Shown: piece after piece, positions 18,649 through 28,096 of the stretch
Layout of the letters: each line of letters opens with the position of its first letter
How positions within the stretch are numbered: the first letter of the stretch is position 1
DNA from: Chryseobacterium carnipullorum
Lineage (GTDB): Bacteria > Bacteroidota > Bacteroidia > Flavobacteriales > Weeksellaceae
Direction: 5' to 3'
Assembly: GCF_900142785.1 (NCBI RefSeq)
Contig: NZ_FRCD01000003.1
Coordinates: forward strand, 124,001-188,000
DNA: 64,000 nucleotides
Position numbers and translations under genes: made by a program
Notes under the pieces: model-generated
Databases searched by the model: none
What the model was told of the DNA's origin: nothing
Seen by the model: the letters and a program-made list of their open reading frames with translations, nothing else

Positions 18649-19800
18649 ATGATCCCATTCAATAAACCATTTATAGTAGGAAACGAACTGAAGTATATAG
18701 AAGAAGCGGTAAAAAGCGGTAAAATTTCGGGTGACGGAATTTTCACCAAGAAGTGCCACACATTTTTTGAAGAAAATTTTGGATTTCAAAAAGTACTGCT
18801 TACGACCTCATGTACCGATGCACTGGAAATGGCTGCTATACTTTGTAATATTCAGGAGGGAGATGAAGTTATTGTTCCTAGTTATACCTTCGTTTCGTCC
18901 GCCAATGCTTTTGTTTTGCGTGGAGCTAAAATCGTTTTTGTAGATTCATATCCTGACAATCCGAATATTGATCCGGCAGAAATAGAAAAACATATTACCG
19001 AAAAAACAAAGGTTATCGTTCCGGTTCACTATGCCGGTATTGCCTGTGATATGGAAAAAATAATGGAGCTGGCTAAAAAACATGATCTTTTTGTGGTGGA
19101 AGATGCAGCACAGGCTATCGACAGCTACTACACTTTTTCCGATGGTACAAAAAAAGCATTAGGATCTATTGGAGATTTTGCGGCTTTCTCCTTTCATGAA
19201 ACTAAGAATATCATTTGCGGAGAAGGAGGAATGCTGGTGATCAACAACCCTGAATATAATGTACGGGCTGAAATCATTCGTGAAAAAGGAACCAACAGAA
19301 GTGCATTTTTCAGAGGCGAAGTCAATAAATACGGTTGGGTAGATCTTGGATCATCTTTCCTTCCTTCAGAAATACTTTCTGCCTTTTTATACGCACAGCT
19401 TGAAAACCTCGGTGCCATCCAGGAAAAAAGAATCAGGATATGGAAAGAATATTACAGGAACCTTTTACCATTACAGGAAAAAGGATTCATAAAAATGCCT
19501 GAAATCCCTGCTTTTGCCACTAATAATGCCCATATGTTCTATATTACATGCAGAAATTATGAGGAAAGATCGAATCTGATCCAATATTTAAAAACAAAAG
19601 ACATCCACCCTGTCTTCCATTATTTAAGTTTGAATAAAAGTGAATTCTTCCTGAAAGACAATGCTCCTATTGACATTCCTAATTCAGATCATTTTACAGA
19701 TTGCCTGCTGAGACTTCCATTCTATTTTGAACTTGAGGAAGCGGAACAGAAAAACATAAATAACATGATCCATGAGTATTATTCATTATTGGAAAAATGA
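18649..19800 (+). CDS. wecE: dTDP-4-amino-4,6-dideoxygalactose transaminase
   Basis: WecE (RffA) transaminates dTDP-4-keto-6-deoxyglucose at C4 to give dTDP-4-amino-4,6-dideoxy-D-galactose (Fuc4N). The 383-residue protein follows the E. coli enzyme closely from end to end. It has MIPFNKP at the start, SGKISGDG, LTTSCTDALEMAA, PSYTFVSSANAFVLRGAKIVFVD, PVHYAGIACDME, VVEDAAQA, the PLP lysine Lys186 in FSFHETKNI, REKGTNRSAFFRG and NAHMFYI. The substrate comes from RmlAB in the same locus. With the preceding NeuD-type acyltransferase it probably forms a dTDP-Fuc4NAcyl branch parallel to the 3-amino branch. Confidence 0.93.
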   Translation: MIPFNKPFIVGNELKYIEEAVKSGKISGDGIFTKKCHTFFEENFGFQKVLLTTSCTDALEMAAILCNIQEGDEVIVPSYTFVSSANAFVLRGAKIVFVDSYPDNPNIDPAEIEKHITEKTKVIVPVHYAGIACDMEKIMELAKKHDLFVVEDAAQAIDSYYTFSDGTKKALGSIGDFAAFSFHETKNIICGEGGMLVINNPEYNVRAEIIREKGTNRSAFFRGEVNKYGWVDLGSSFLPSEILSAFLYAQLENLGAIQEKRIRIWKEYYRNLLPLQEKGFIKMPEIPAFATNNAHMFYITCRNYEERSNLIQYLKTKDIHPVFHYLSLNKSEFFLKDNAPIDIPNSDHFTDCLLRLPFYFELEEAEQKNINNMIHEYYSLLEK

Positions 19801-19812
19801 TAAATAAGACCT

Positions 19813-20427
19813 ATGAGCTTTATAAAAAAATATATCATTAAGTTTTTATTCGGAGTTTTGCATTCTGATGCCTATAAAAAATATAAGCAGCAGCAGAACA
19901 ACGAGTGGGGGAAAAACCATTTCAAAACTTTTGGAAAACAATCCGGTCTTCCCGACATATTCTGGATCAAAAACCCTCAATACATAAGCATAGGAGACAA
20001 TTTCAGCTCATTATTCAATCTCAGACTTGAGGCGTGGGATCATTTTCAGGGAAAGACCTTCCAGCCGGAGATTCGCATTGGAAATAATGTAAATTTTAAT
20101 TCTGATGTTCACATTGGAGCTATAGACAAAATTATCATCGGTAATAATGTGCTGATGGCCAGTAGAATATACATTTCAGACCATTATCATGGAAACATAA
20201 GTGCTGAAGATTTGAACACTGTACCAGCAGAAAGACCACTTTCCTCCAAAGGTCCGGTTGTCATTGAAGATAATGTCTGGATTGGAGAGGGAGTTTGCAT
20301 ATTACCCGGCGTTACCATTGGTGAGAACTCTATTATAGGCGCTAATTCTGTTGTCAACAAAAGTTTTCCCAGAAACTCTGTTATTGCAGGAATACCTGCC
20401 AGATTGATAAAAACACTAGAAAAATAA
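19813..20427 (+). CDS. Hexapeptide-repeat acyltransferase
   Basis: The 204-residue protein begins with a basic N-terminus and continues as a left-handed beta-helix (IRIGNNVNFNSDVHIGAIDKIIIGNNVLMASRIYISDHYHG). It has a WIGEGVCILPGVTIGENSIIGANSVV block and ends in the family motif AGIPARLIK. The DHYHG segment resembles the active-site His region of maltose/galactoside O-acetyltransferases. An O-acetyltransferase acting on the glycan or a nucleotide sugar is likely. It lies 12 bp after wecE and 3 bp before the WbsX gene. Confidence 0.83.
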   Translation: MSFIKKYIIKFLFGVLHSDAYKKYKQQQNNEWGKNHFKTFGKQSGLPDIFWIKNPQYISIGDNFSSLFNLRLEAWDHFQGKTFQPEIRIGNNVNFNSDVHIGAIDKIIIGNNVLMASRIYISDHYHGNISAEDLNTVPAERPLSSKGPVVIEDNVWIGEGVCILPGVTIGENSIIGANSVVNKSFPRNSVIAGIPARLIKTLEK

Positions 20428-20430
20428 TTT

Positions 20431-21555
20431 ATGAAACACATAAAAACACTTGCATTTTACCTTCCACAATACCACCCCATTCCCGAAAATGACGAATGGT
20501 GGGGAAAGGGATTTACAGAATGGACTAATGTAGGCAAGGCCAAGCCTTTATTTGAAGGACATGAACAACCGATTTGTCCAGGAGATCTGGGATATTATGA
20601 TCTGAGGGTTCCTGAAGTAAGAGAACAACAGGCCCAGATGGCACGTGATTATGGAGTACACGGTTTTATTTATTACCATTACTGGTTTGGAAACGGAAAA
20701 CAACTGCTTGAACGTATTGCCAACGAAGTACTGGAATCCGGAAAACCGGATTTTCCTTTCTGCTTTTGCTGGGCTAATGAAACTTGGTCCGGAGTCTGGC
20801 ATGGATTAGAAAATAAAATTCTCGCAGAACAGGTATATCCTACGGATGAAGATCTAATCGCTCATTTCAACTATCTCCTTCCTTTCTTCAAAGACAAAAG
20901 ATATATTAAAGTAGATAACAAACCTGTATTTGTGGTGTATGACGCTATCAATATCAATGAAAAATCACCCGAATATCTTGAAAAATTCACTGATCTTGCC
21001 AAAGAAAATGGTTTTGATGGCCTTTATCTCATAGCCAGTAATAAAACAGAAGATGATCATGGGTATAAAGAATTAGGATACCAGGCGAAAATATCAAATG
21101 CGTTTCTTAGAGCATGGCGTCCTCATATGAATCAGAAACCTTATATTTCAGCAAAACAATATTACACCAACAGATTAAAAGGAATATTAGGACTTAAAAC
21201 TGTTGATTTCAAAAAACCTGTTGATATTCAGAATGCACCTGATGTCATTAATGATCTTCATTTTGATGAAACAGATGTAGATACCTTTCCATGTCTTATT
21301 TCCAATTGGGATAACACACCAAGAAGCGGAAATCGTGGCATTATTTTAGGCAACAACAGCCCTGCCCTTTTCGAAAAACAGGTAGAAAAAGCAGTCAACT
21401 TCCTAAAAGATAAAAATTATTCACAAAAATTTTTAGTGGTAAAATCGTGGAATGAATGGGCAGAAGGAAATATCCTGGAACCAGACAGAAAAAATGGATA
21501 CGGATATCTGGAAGCTCTGAAAAAAATAGTATCAAAAGAAAACAGCAATGACTAA
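20431..21555 (+). CDS. WbsX-family glycosyltransferase-like protein
   Basis: The 374-residue protein has the unmistakable WbsX family start (FYLPQYHPIPENDEWWGKGFTEWTNV), then GFIYYHYWFGNG, FCFCWANETWSG and the C-terminal VKSWNEWAEGNILEPD. This family (Glyco_tran_WbsX, related to GH99-like TIM barrels) occurs in O-antigen and capsule loci and in rhamnan synthesis proteins. Its catalytic activity is not well defined, so the family name is firm but the reaction is open. It overlaps the following GT2 gene by 8 bp. Confidence 0.88.
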   Translation: MKHIKTLAFYLPQYHPIPENDEWWGKGFTEWTNVGKAKPLFEGHEQPICPGDLGYYDLRVPEVREQQAQMARDYGVHGFIYYHYWFGNGKQLLERIANEVLESGKPDFPFCFCWANETWSGVWHGLENKILAEQVYPTDEDLIAHFNYLLPFFKDKRYIKVDNKPVFVVYDAININEKSPEYLEKFTDLAKENGFDGLYLIASNKTEDDHGYKELGYQAKISNAFLRAWRPHMNQKPYISAKQYYTNRLKGILGLKTVDFKKPVDIQNAPDVINDLHFDETDVDTFPCLISNWDNTPRSGNRGIILGNNSPALFEKQVEKAVNFLKDKNYSQKFLVVKSWNEWAEGNILEPDRKNGYGYLEALKKIVSKENSND

Positions 21556-22402
21556 AATAACGGTTTTAATCGCCAATTATAATAACGGACGTTTTTTCAA
21601 AGATTGCTTTGACAGCCTTATTAAGCAAACTATTGTAGAATGGGAAGCTATTATTTTAGATGATGCATCAACAGATGATTCACTGGAAGTTATCAGAAAT
21701 ATCACAAGAGATGATTCCCGGTTTACAATTTATACCAACGAAAGTAATAAAGGAATAGGATACACTAAAAGACGGCTGATTGAACTAAGCACATCTGAAA
21801 TTTGCGGATTTCTTGATCCTGATGATGTATTGATAAGCAGTGCCCTGGAAATTGTATTTAATGCACATATCCAGAATCCGGAAGTAGGTTTGGTCTACTC
21901 CAATTTTGTGTATTGCGATGATCAGCTGAATGAAGTAAGAGTTCATAAAGCAGCTCAAATTACTGCTTTAGATGAAAAATATTTGAATTTCAATGCTGAA
22001 ATCACCAGTTTTGCCACCTTAAAAAAATCAATTTATCAGAAAACATCCGGGATTGATATTTCTCTGAAAATTGCGGAAGACAAAGATTGGTACATGAAGA
22101 TGTGTGAAGTAGCTCCGGTAAAATACATTGATGAAAATCTTTATCTTTACAGAGTCCATAAAGGAGGAATATCGAATAAAAGCGAAGACCAGGCTTATTT
22201 CTGGCATTGGCTGGCATTAATTAAAATGTCTGAACGGAGAGGAATCAGTATTGAAGAATTGTTTTTGGAAAGTTTCGTTCGTAGAAAAGTATACAATAAG
22301 GAATTAACGCACAATACGAACCTAAAAAAAGAAATTAAAAATTCCGGGTGGGTAAAATTAGGCTATAAGCTAGGTTTCTGTAAATTTTATAAATATCTGT
22401 AA
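21548..22402 (+). CDS. GT2 glycosyltransferase
   Basis: This GT-A fold transferase (284 residues) starts with the donor-binding strand VLIANYNNGRFFKDCFDSLIKQT and carries the metal-binding DPDD at 90-93. It is a paralog of the GT2 at 44971, sharing LIANYNNG, EAIILDD and the DPDD context. Donor and linkage are unknown. It overlaps both neighbours by a few bases, so it is translationally coupled. Confidence 0.85.
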   Translation: MTKITVLIANYNNGRFFKDCFDSLIKQTIVEWEAIILDDASTDDSLEVIRNITRDDSRFTIYTNESNKGIGYTKRRLIELSTSEICGFLDPDDVLISSALEIVFNAHIQNPEVGLVYSNFVYCDDQLNEVRVHKAAQITALDEKYLNFNAEITSFATLKKSIYQKTSGIDISLKIAEDKDWYMKMCEVAPVKYIDENLYLYRVHKGGISNKSEDQAYFWHWLALIKMSERRGISIEELFLESFVRRKVYNKELTHNTNLKKEIKNSGWVKLGYKLGFCKFYKYL

Positions 22403-23268
22403 TGAGTAATACAGTAATCTCCGTCATCGTTGCTTGTTATAATCAGGAACAGTTTCTAGATGAATGCCTGCAATCCGTCCTGGAACAAACCTATCCGTAC
22501 TGGGAATGTATCATCGTCAATGACGGCTCCACTGATGACACTGAAAAAACAGCTGAAAAATGGATCAAAAAAGATCCGCGCTTTCGGTATATTTATAAAG
22601 AAAATGGCGGGATATCTTCCGCAAGAAACGCAGGACTTGAAAAATCTTCAGGAGACTATATTCAGTTTTTGGACTCTGATGATACCATAGATCGTGAAAA
22701 GTTCACCAAAAGTCTTGCCGGTGATAAAGAATACCCTCTCATCATAAGCCAGTTCACAATCTATAAGAATAACACTCATTATAAAGGCTACAACCACATT
22801 GAAAAGGCTTTTGTGTCATTTGAAAATATAGTATTCGGATGGAACCTTAAATTTACCATCCCTATACATTGTGCCTTAATCTCCACGAAACTTCTTGAGG
22901 GATTCATCTTTGATACTACTTTAAGTATTAATGAAGACTGGTTGATGTGGATCTACATCACTAAAAATAATCCGGAAGTGCGTCTGATTGATGAACCTCT
23001 CGCCCATTACCGGAAAGAAGATAATAAAAAAAGTCTGTCTTCTGATCCCTACAAAGTTCTTCGTCAAAGAACCACAGTGCTTCCTATATTGAAAAAATTA
23101 TATGGTGACGATCTTCATGACAGGCTCGCTTACCATATGATAGAGGTACATATTACCCAACTCTCCCAGTTGAAGCACGAATTCAATAAAGTAACTGGCG
23201 GTAAGGTAGTATCCGGCTATCTCGCATTTAAAAGATATTATTACAATTTTTTTCAGAAAAAAAACTGA
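22402..23268 (+). CDS. GT2 glycosyltransferase
   Basis: The 288-residue GT-A protein has the classic family-2 start VISVIVACYNQEQFLDECLQSVLEQTYPYWECIIVNDGSTD and the DXD-type motif DSDD at 91-94, preceded by GGISSARNAGLEKSSGDYIQFL. The second half (acceptor side) is divergent. It overlaps the previous gene by 1 bp. Confidence 0.87.
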   Translation: MSNTVISVIVACYNQEQFLDECLQSVLEQTYPYWECIIVNDGSTDDTEKTAEKWIKKDPRFRYIYKENGGISSARNAGLEKSSGDYIQFLDSDDTIDREKFTKSLAGDKEYPLIISQFTIYKNNTHYKGYNHIEKAFVSFENIVFGWNLKFTIPIHCALISTKLLEGFIFDTTLSINEDWLMWIYITKNNPEVRLIDEPLAHYRKEDNKKSLSSDPYKVLRQRTTVLPILKKLYGDDLHDRLAYHMIEVHITQLSQLKHEFNKVTGGKVVSGYLAFKRYYYNFFQKKN

Positions 23269-23282
23269 GAAATCAATACTTT

Positions 23283-24209
23283 ATGACCTCATCCGTAGCA
23301 CTTTGTACCTATAACGGCCAAACTTATATTTCTGAGCAACTGGACAGTATTCTGAACCAGACCAGGCCGGTATCTGAAATCGTTATCTGTGATGATGGCT
23401 CTACAGATGGCACCTTAGAACTTCTTTCAAATTATGCAGAAAGATATCCTGAGATCATTAAAGTGTTTCGAAACCCTGACAACTTAGGATATGTTGGCAA
23501 TTTTGAAAAGGCAATGAGCCTATGTTCGGGTGATATTGTTTTTTTATGCGATCAGGATGACCGCTGGTATGGCAATAAAACCGAAGCAATTACTGACATC
23601 TTCATAAATAACAAAAACACCAATATTATATGCCACAATATCAAGCTTTTTGGGAATTCTCTGGAAGGTTCTGATGAAATGGTTTACTGGCATATGGAAT
23701 CTTTTGATCCTGACAATTTCTCAAAACCTGAGGACCTTTTCAAACGCCTTTTATACGAAGGAAATGTTTTTCCCGGAATGAGTATGGCGATTCGCAATGG
23801 CTTTCTGAAAAATCATCTTCCTTTAAAAAAAGTTAATTCTGTAATCATCCACGACTATGAGCTGCTGCTGCTTGCTGCTGATCAAAATTCACTTTGGATA
23901 GAAAGAAGTATTTTGGGTGAATACCGCATACATCCCAAGCAAAGTATCGGATATAAAGCATTCTCCGAATTTAATCCTTCAGAAGTAAAAAATTTATCCC
24001 GGGAAGATCTCTTTAAAGTCTTCCAAAGATATTCATTTGTAAAAAAGATAATCTCAGGATTGAATTTAAATACAAAATTTGATGCAGAATACATACAGTA
24101 CTGCCATCAAAAGTATAAAGACTATCTTAAAAAGCTCCCTCTTTTGGATCGTCTTGTCAACCAAATAAAAATGAAATACTATTTTCATATATTTGATTAC
24201 CTGAAATAA
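23283..24209 (+). CDS. GT2 glycosyltransferase
   Basis: The 308-residue GT-A protein begins VALCTYNGQTYISEQLDSILNQTRPVSEIVICDDGSTDGT and has DQDD at 90-93 followed by RW. This DQDDRW form is common in rhamnosyltransferase-like GT2 enzymes. A C-terminal helical region follows. Substrate is not known. The gene is 14 bp after its neighbour. Confidence 0.87.
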   Translation: MTSSVALCTYNGQTYISEQLDSILNQTRPVSEIVICDDGSTDGTLELLSNYAERYPEIIKVFRNPDNLGYVGNFEKAMSLCSGDIVFLCDQDDRWYGNKTEAITDIFINNKNTNIICHNIKLFGNSLEGSDEMVYWHMESFDPDNFSKPEDLFKRLLYEGNVFPGMSMAIRNGFLKNHLPLKKVNSVIIHDYELLLLAADQNSLWIERSILGEYRIHPKQSIGYKAFSEFNPSEVKNLSREDLFKVFQRYSFVKKIISGLNLNTKFDAEYIQYCHQKYKDYLKKLPLLDRLVNQIKMKYYFHIFDYLK

Positions 24210-24294
24210 ACAATACTGTTGATTTTAAGCTTCAATGATAAAGAAACGGATTCAACAATTTTTATAAGACACAATTAATGAAAACACTTAAAAC

Positions 24295-24963
24295 ATGATT
24301 ATTGGAAATGGTATTATAGCCAACGCTGTAAAATCTTATGATAAAGATAGTATAGTCTTCTTTGCTTCAGGAGTCTCCAATTCACTGGAAACGAGACCTT
24401 CAGAATTCGAAAGAGAATTTTCTCTTCTGAAAACCGTACTTGCAGAAAATAAAGGAAAAAAAATCATTTACTTTTCTACTTTAAGTATCCATGACCAGTC
24501 CAAGCAGAACAGTCTTTACGTTCTGCATAAAAAAGCAATTGAAGATCATATAAAAATTGGTGCCGAGCATTTTCTTATTGTAAGGATAGGCAATATTGTG
24601 GGAAAAGGAGGAAACCCTAATACACTTTTTAATTTTCTAACCTCCAGAATCAGAAATCAGGACCAATTCACCCTGCACCTTAAAGCCAGACGACTTCTTT
24701 TAGACATTGACGATATCTCTAAGTTTTTGGGTTCCCACTGTATGCATCTGGACAATAAAACCATCAATCTGGCTTTTCCTTATTACTACGATCTGAAAGA
24801 GATCATTAATGCAATAGAAAAAAAAACCGATCAGAAAGCGCTCTTTTCTGAGACAGATGAAGGAGATTTTTACAAAGTAGATTTTGATCAAGATATAGAA
24901 ACATTTTTCTCCGGAATAAACCCTGAAGATTATCTTGAAACTTTAACCCAAAAGTATATTTAA
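24295..24963 (+). CDS. Short NAD(P)-dependent sugar epimerase/reductase-like protein
   Basis: The 222-residue Rossmann protein has a reduced nucleotide-binding start (IIGNGIIANAVKSY), then IIYFSTLSIHD and YVLHKKAIE, which supplies the Tyr-x3-Lys of extended SDRs. It is shorter than typical sugar epimerases (about 300 residues), but the ends look intact. The GNGIIA glycine pattern is unusual. It could reduce or epimerise a nucleotide sugar; no specific reaction can be assigned. An 85-bp gap precedes it and 7 bp separate it from the next GT2. Confidence 0.65.
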   Translation: MIIGNGIIANAVKSYDKDSIVFFASGVSNSLETRPSEFEREFSLLKTVLAENKGKKIIYFSTLSIHDQSKQNSLYVLHKKAIEDHIKIGAEHFLIVRIGNIVGKGGNPNTLFNFLTSRIRNQDQFTLHLKARRLLLDIDDISKFLGSHCMHLDNKTINLAFPYYYDLKEIINAIEKKTDQKALFSETDEGDFYKVDFDQDIETFFSGINPEDYLETLTQKYI

Positions 24964-24970
24964 AATTAAA

Positions 24971-25921
24971 ATGTCTGATATTCACGTTATTATTGTTACA
25001 TACAATGCTATGAAATGGGCTGAAAGATGTTTTACCAGTTTAAGGCATTCTTCTGTCCCTTTACAGTGCACGGTTATAGACAACGGATCTACAGATGGAA
25101 CCCGGGAATACATTACAAAATATTTCCCCGAAATCGATCTCATACAGTCATCTGAAAATTTAGGCTTTGGAAAGGCTAATAATTTAGGAATAGAAAAGGC
25201 GTACAAAGAGGGAGCCAATTTTTTTTTCCTTATGAATCAGGATGCCTGGATTTTTCCGGACAGTTTTCAACATATGCTTGATGTGTACAACAATGCACCG
25301 GATAAAAATAAGATAGGAATCTTGAGTCCTATGCATTTGGACGGAAGTGAGAAAAAATTTGACATCCATTTTGAGAACTATCTTGCTAAAGATGTAAGAA
25401 ACAACAGAATGTTTTCCGATGTATATTTTGGAGACGCAAAACCTTTTTATGAAATAAGCTTCGTCAATGCTGCCCATTGGTTTATTCCCAAAAATACCAT
25501 TGAAAAAGTAGGCGGATTCAATCCTTATTTTTTTTATGGCGCTGAAGATTATGAGTATGTGAACAGAATCAGCTACTTCGGATTAAAAATAATGGTATGT
25601 ACAAAAAGTAAAGTAGTACATGATGCCGTACAGTCGTTTCATAAAAATCCACCTAAGGATAAGGCCGAATTACTTGCAAACACGAGGCTTTCGATGAGAA
25701 TGCAGAGAGAGACAAAGTATCTTGATCCTAATTATGATTATAATGTCAAAAGAGAAAAAACAGCAATTTTATCTTACATTTTAAAATTAAGTGCAAAAGG
25801 AAATATCAACGAATCGAAGTTTTACCTCGAGCAGTATAAATATTTTTCAAAAAAATTTAAAGAGATCGAAGCTGCGAGAAGAACTTCCATGACGGGCAAA
25901 CATCCTTTCCTCAATCTTTAA
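24971..25921 (+). CDS. GT2 glycosyltransferase (rhamnosyltransferase-like)
   Basis: The 316-residue protein starts HVIIVTYNAMKWAERCFTSLR and carries NQDAW (Asp91) in place of the DXD motif, the pattern of WbbL/RfbF-like GT2 enzymes. It is closely related to the GT2 at 28097; both begin with the same MS-D/E-IH start and share GFGKANN-GIEKAYK. Donor unknown. The next gene follows after 9 bp. Confidence 0.85.
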   Translation: MSDIHVIIVTYNAMKWAERCFTSLRHSSVPLQCTVIDNGSTDGTREYITKYFPEIDLIQSSENLGFGKANNLGIEKAYKEGANFFFLMNQDAWIFPDSFQHMLDVYNNAPDKNKIGILSPMHLDGSEKKFDIHFENYLAKDVRNNRMFSDVYFGDAKPFYEISFVNAAHWFIPKNTIEKVGGFNPYFFYGAEDYEYVNRISYFGLKIMVCTKSKVVHDAVQSFHKNPPKDKAELLANTRLSMRMQRETKYLDPNYDYNVKREKTAILSYILKLSAKGNINESKFYLEQYKYFSKKFKEIEAARRTSMTGKHPFLNL

Positions 25922-25930
25922 TGTATTCCT

Positions 25931-26719
25931 ATGGAAAAATTACCCATAACCATCTGTATACTCTCCTGGAAAACAGGAAATACACTGAAAAATACACTGA
26001 AATCCTATAAAAAACATGGTCTCCTGGAAATGACCGATGATATTGTCATCCTTTTTCAGGAAGTCAGTGAGCAGGATAAAAAAACGGCAGATAAATACAG
26101 AATCAGGTACATCGGGTTGGATGAAAATATCGGGATTGGTAAAGGAATGAAATTATTGGCAGAAAAGGCTTCTTCTAAAAATATCCTTTTTCTGGAGCAC
26201 GACTGGGAACTTATTGAAGATCAAAAAACAACTCTTTCTCAGCTTAAGAGCGGTATTAAACTTCTTGATCAGGGATTTGATGTTATACGATACCGGAGTA
26301 GAAAAAATCCAGGATATCCTCTCATCTCAATACGGCATAAAGGCAATGAGCTTGATTATTATGACGACTGGCATGAATGTACGTCCCCTCACCTTCTGGA
26401 GTCTCTGCACTGGCTGGATCCTGCCAAAGAATTTCCGGACAAAATACAAAAGCAAGGTGAATATTTTATAACCACTTCACGCTGGGCAAACTGGACCAAT
26501 AATCCATACCTTGTCCGAAAAGATTTTCTGCTCGGCAAAATCATTCCATTCTCAGGAGAAACCGCATCCCTTGAAAGGAATATCGCATCCTGGTGGGTGA
26601 AACAGAATTTTAAAATCGCACAGGGAGAAGGTCTTTTCAAACACAATGATCTTACCAAGTATCCGAAGAAAAATATAATTCGGAAAATACTTAGTAAATT
26701 GAAAAATAAATTTAAATAA
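25931..26719 (+). CDS. GT2-like glycosyltransferase
   Basis: The 262-residue protein starts PITICILSWKTGNTLKNTLKSYKKHGL and has a shortened GT-A core with ENIGIGKGMKLLAEKASSKNILFLEHDWE. The acidic EHDWE takes the place of the DXD motif. The divergent motif makes the family less certain, but the fold and position fit a glycosyltransferase. Confidence 0.65.
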   Translation: MEKLPITICILSWKTGNTLKNTLKSYKKHGLLEMTDDIVILFQEVSEQDKKTADKYRIRYIGLDENIGIGKGMKLLAEKASSKNILFLEHDWELIEDQKTTLSQLKSGIKLLDQGFDVIRYRSRKNPGYPLISIRHKGNELDYYDDWHECTSPHLLESLHWLDPAKEFPDKIQKQGEYFITTSRWANWTNNPYLVRKDFLLGKIIPFSGETASLERNIASWWVKQNFKIAQGEGLFKHNDLTKYPKKNIIRKILSKLKNKFK

Positions 26720-26729
26720 ATAGCACAGA

Positions 26730-27695
26730 ATGAAAATTCTTTTCCACGAGAATGAACTCAATTACAGAGGGACCTCCATCGCATTATATGATTATGCAGA
26801 TTTCAATGAAAGATACCTGGGGAATGAATCATTGATCGTGTATGATAAAAATTCGAAGACCAACCATCCGCTGGGTATAGAAAAATTCACCAAACGTTTT
26901 AATGTGTTTGGTTATTCCGATTTTAAAGAAGTAGATGATCTCATCAACAAAAATAATATCGATCTTTTTTATGCGATTAAAAACGGAGATATCGACCATA
27001 TAGAAACCAGAGAATGCAAAACGGTTGTCCACAGCGTTTTTAAACATTTTGAACCTCACGGAGACGTCTATGCCTATGTTTCAGAATGGCTGAGTCAGGA
27101 AATGACCGGTTCAAAATACCCTTTTGTCCCCCATATGGTTAATTTTGAAGCAGAAACAGATCAGGATCTCAGAAAAGATCTTAACATTCCTCCCAACGCA
27201 AAAGTATATGGATATTATGGAGGCAATGCCAGTTTCAACATCCTTTTTGCGCAGCAAACTATAGAAAAAATAGCCTCCAGGTATAAGGATATTTATTTCA
27301 TTTTTATGGGGGTCGATGCATTTGTGAAAAAAAGATGGTGGAAGTCAGCTCCGTCAAATATTATTTTTCTGCCACCAAGCTCAGATGTTATGATGAAACA
27401 AAAATTCATCAACACCTGCAGTGCTCTTCTTCATGCCCGTGAGAGAGGAGAAACTTTCGGAATCACTGTGGCAGAGTTTGCCATCAAGGGAAAACCGGTC
27501 ATCGCTTTTGCCAACCCTCCTGAAAAAGCCCATATCAATCATCTGGGTGAGAGAGCTTATTATTACAGTGATGACAGAGAGCTTAGAGATATTATTTTAG
27601 ATAGTGATCTGACTATCTCTGCAGAAAAAGAATTCCAAAAATTTCTGCCACACCCTGTTATGGATACTTTTAAACAGGTTTTTATAAATAAGTAG
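26730..27695 (+). CDS. GT4-like glycosyltransferase
   Basis: The 321-residue GT-B-type protein has a short N-terminal half (ILFHENELNYRGTSIALYDYADF) and a C-terminal donor-binding half. The latter contains YGYYGGNASFNILFAQQTIEKIA and RERGETFGITVAEFAIKGKPVIAF, where the E-x7-E motif of GT4 is recognisable. It is shorter than most GT4 enzymes. Donor and acceptor unknown. Confidence 0.7.
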   Translation: MKILFHENELNYRGTSIALYDYADFNERYLGNESLIVYDKNSKTNHPLGIEKFTKRFNVFGYSDFKEVDDLINKNNIDLFYAIKNGDIDHIETRECKTVVHSVFKHFEPHGDVYAYVSEWLSQEMTGSKYPFVPHMVNFEAETDQDLRKDLNIPPNAKVYGYYGGNASFNILFAQQTIEKIASRYKDIYFIFMGVDAFVKKRWWKSAPSNIIFLPPSSDVMMKQKFINTCSALLHARERGETFGITVAEFAIKGKPVIAFANPPEKAHINHLGERAYYYSDDRELRDIILDSDLTISAEKEFQKFLPHPVMDTFKQVFINK

Positions 27696-27720
27696 TATTC
27701 CAGCCCTGAGTTTATTATGT

Positions 27721-28072
27721 ATGCAGATTAAAAAATTTCTTAAATTGGACATTGCCCACAACAGGATATTTGGGTTTGATATCCTGAGGATGCTTGCCAT
27801 ATTATTTGTGGTATTCAGCCATAACGCCTCTTTAATTCCTGATACGGTATATATGTTTTTTGATCTTTTCTACTTTGATGGAGTTTGTATATTCTTTGCT
27901 CTCAGTGGTTTTATCATAGGAAATATTATGATCAAAGCCGTTGAGAAATATAGAGTTCATTGTATTGAAGAATATATTTTATTGGACAGCATCCATCTTG
28001 GGAGCATTAATCCTGTATAAATACTTTGAGATTCCGACCATGAAACTGAAAGATAAAATTAAATTCAAATAA
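27721..28072 (+). pseudogene. Remnant of an acyltransferase-3 (OafA-like) gene
   Basis: The first about 77 codons read as a normal acyltransferase-3 N-terminus (RIFGFDILRMLAILFVVFSH, then CIFFALSGFIIGN). The frame then runs into unrelated residues and stops at 28018-28020. In the +1 frame from about 27980 the DNA encodes YWTASILGALILYKYFEIPT and a Lys-rich tail to a stop at 28070-28072, which is how these proteins end. About 250 central codons are missing and the two ends are out of frame. An internal deletion of a once-active membrane O-acyltransferase is the simplest explanation. Confidence 0.85.
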
Positions 28073-28096
28073 AGATCTGTTAAAATATAAAATAAA

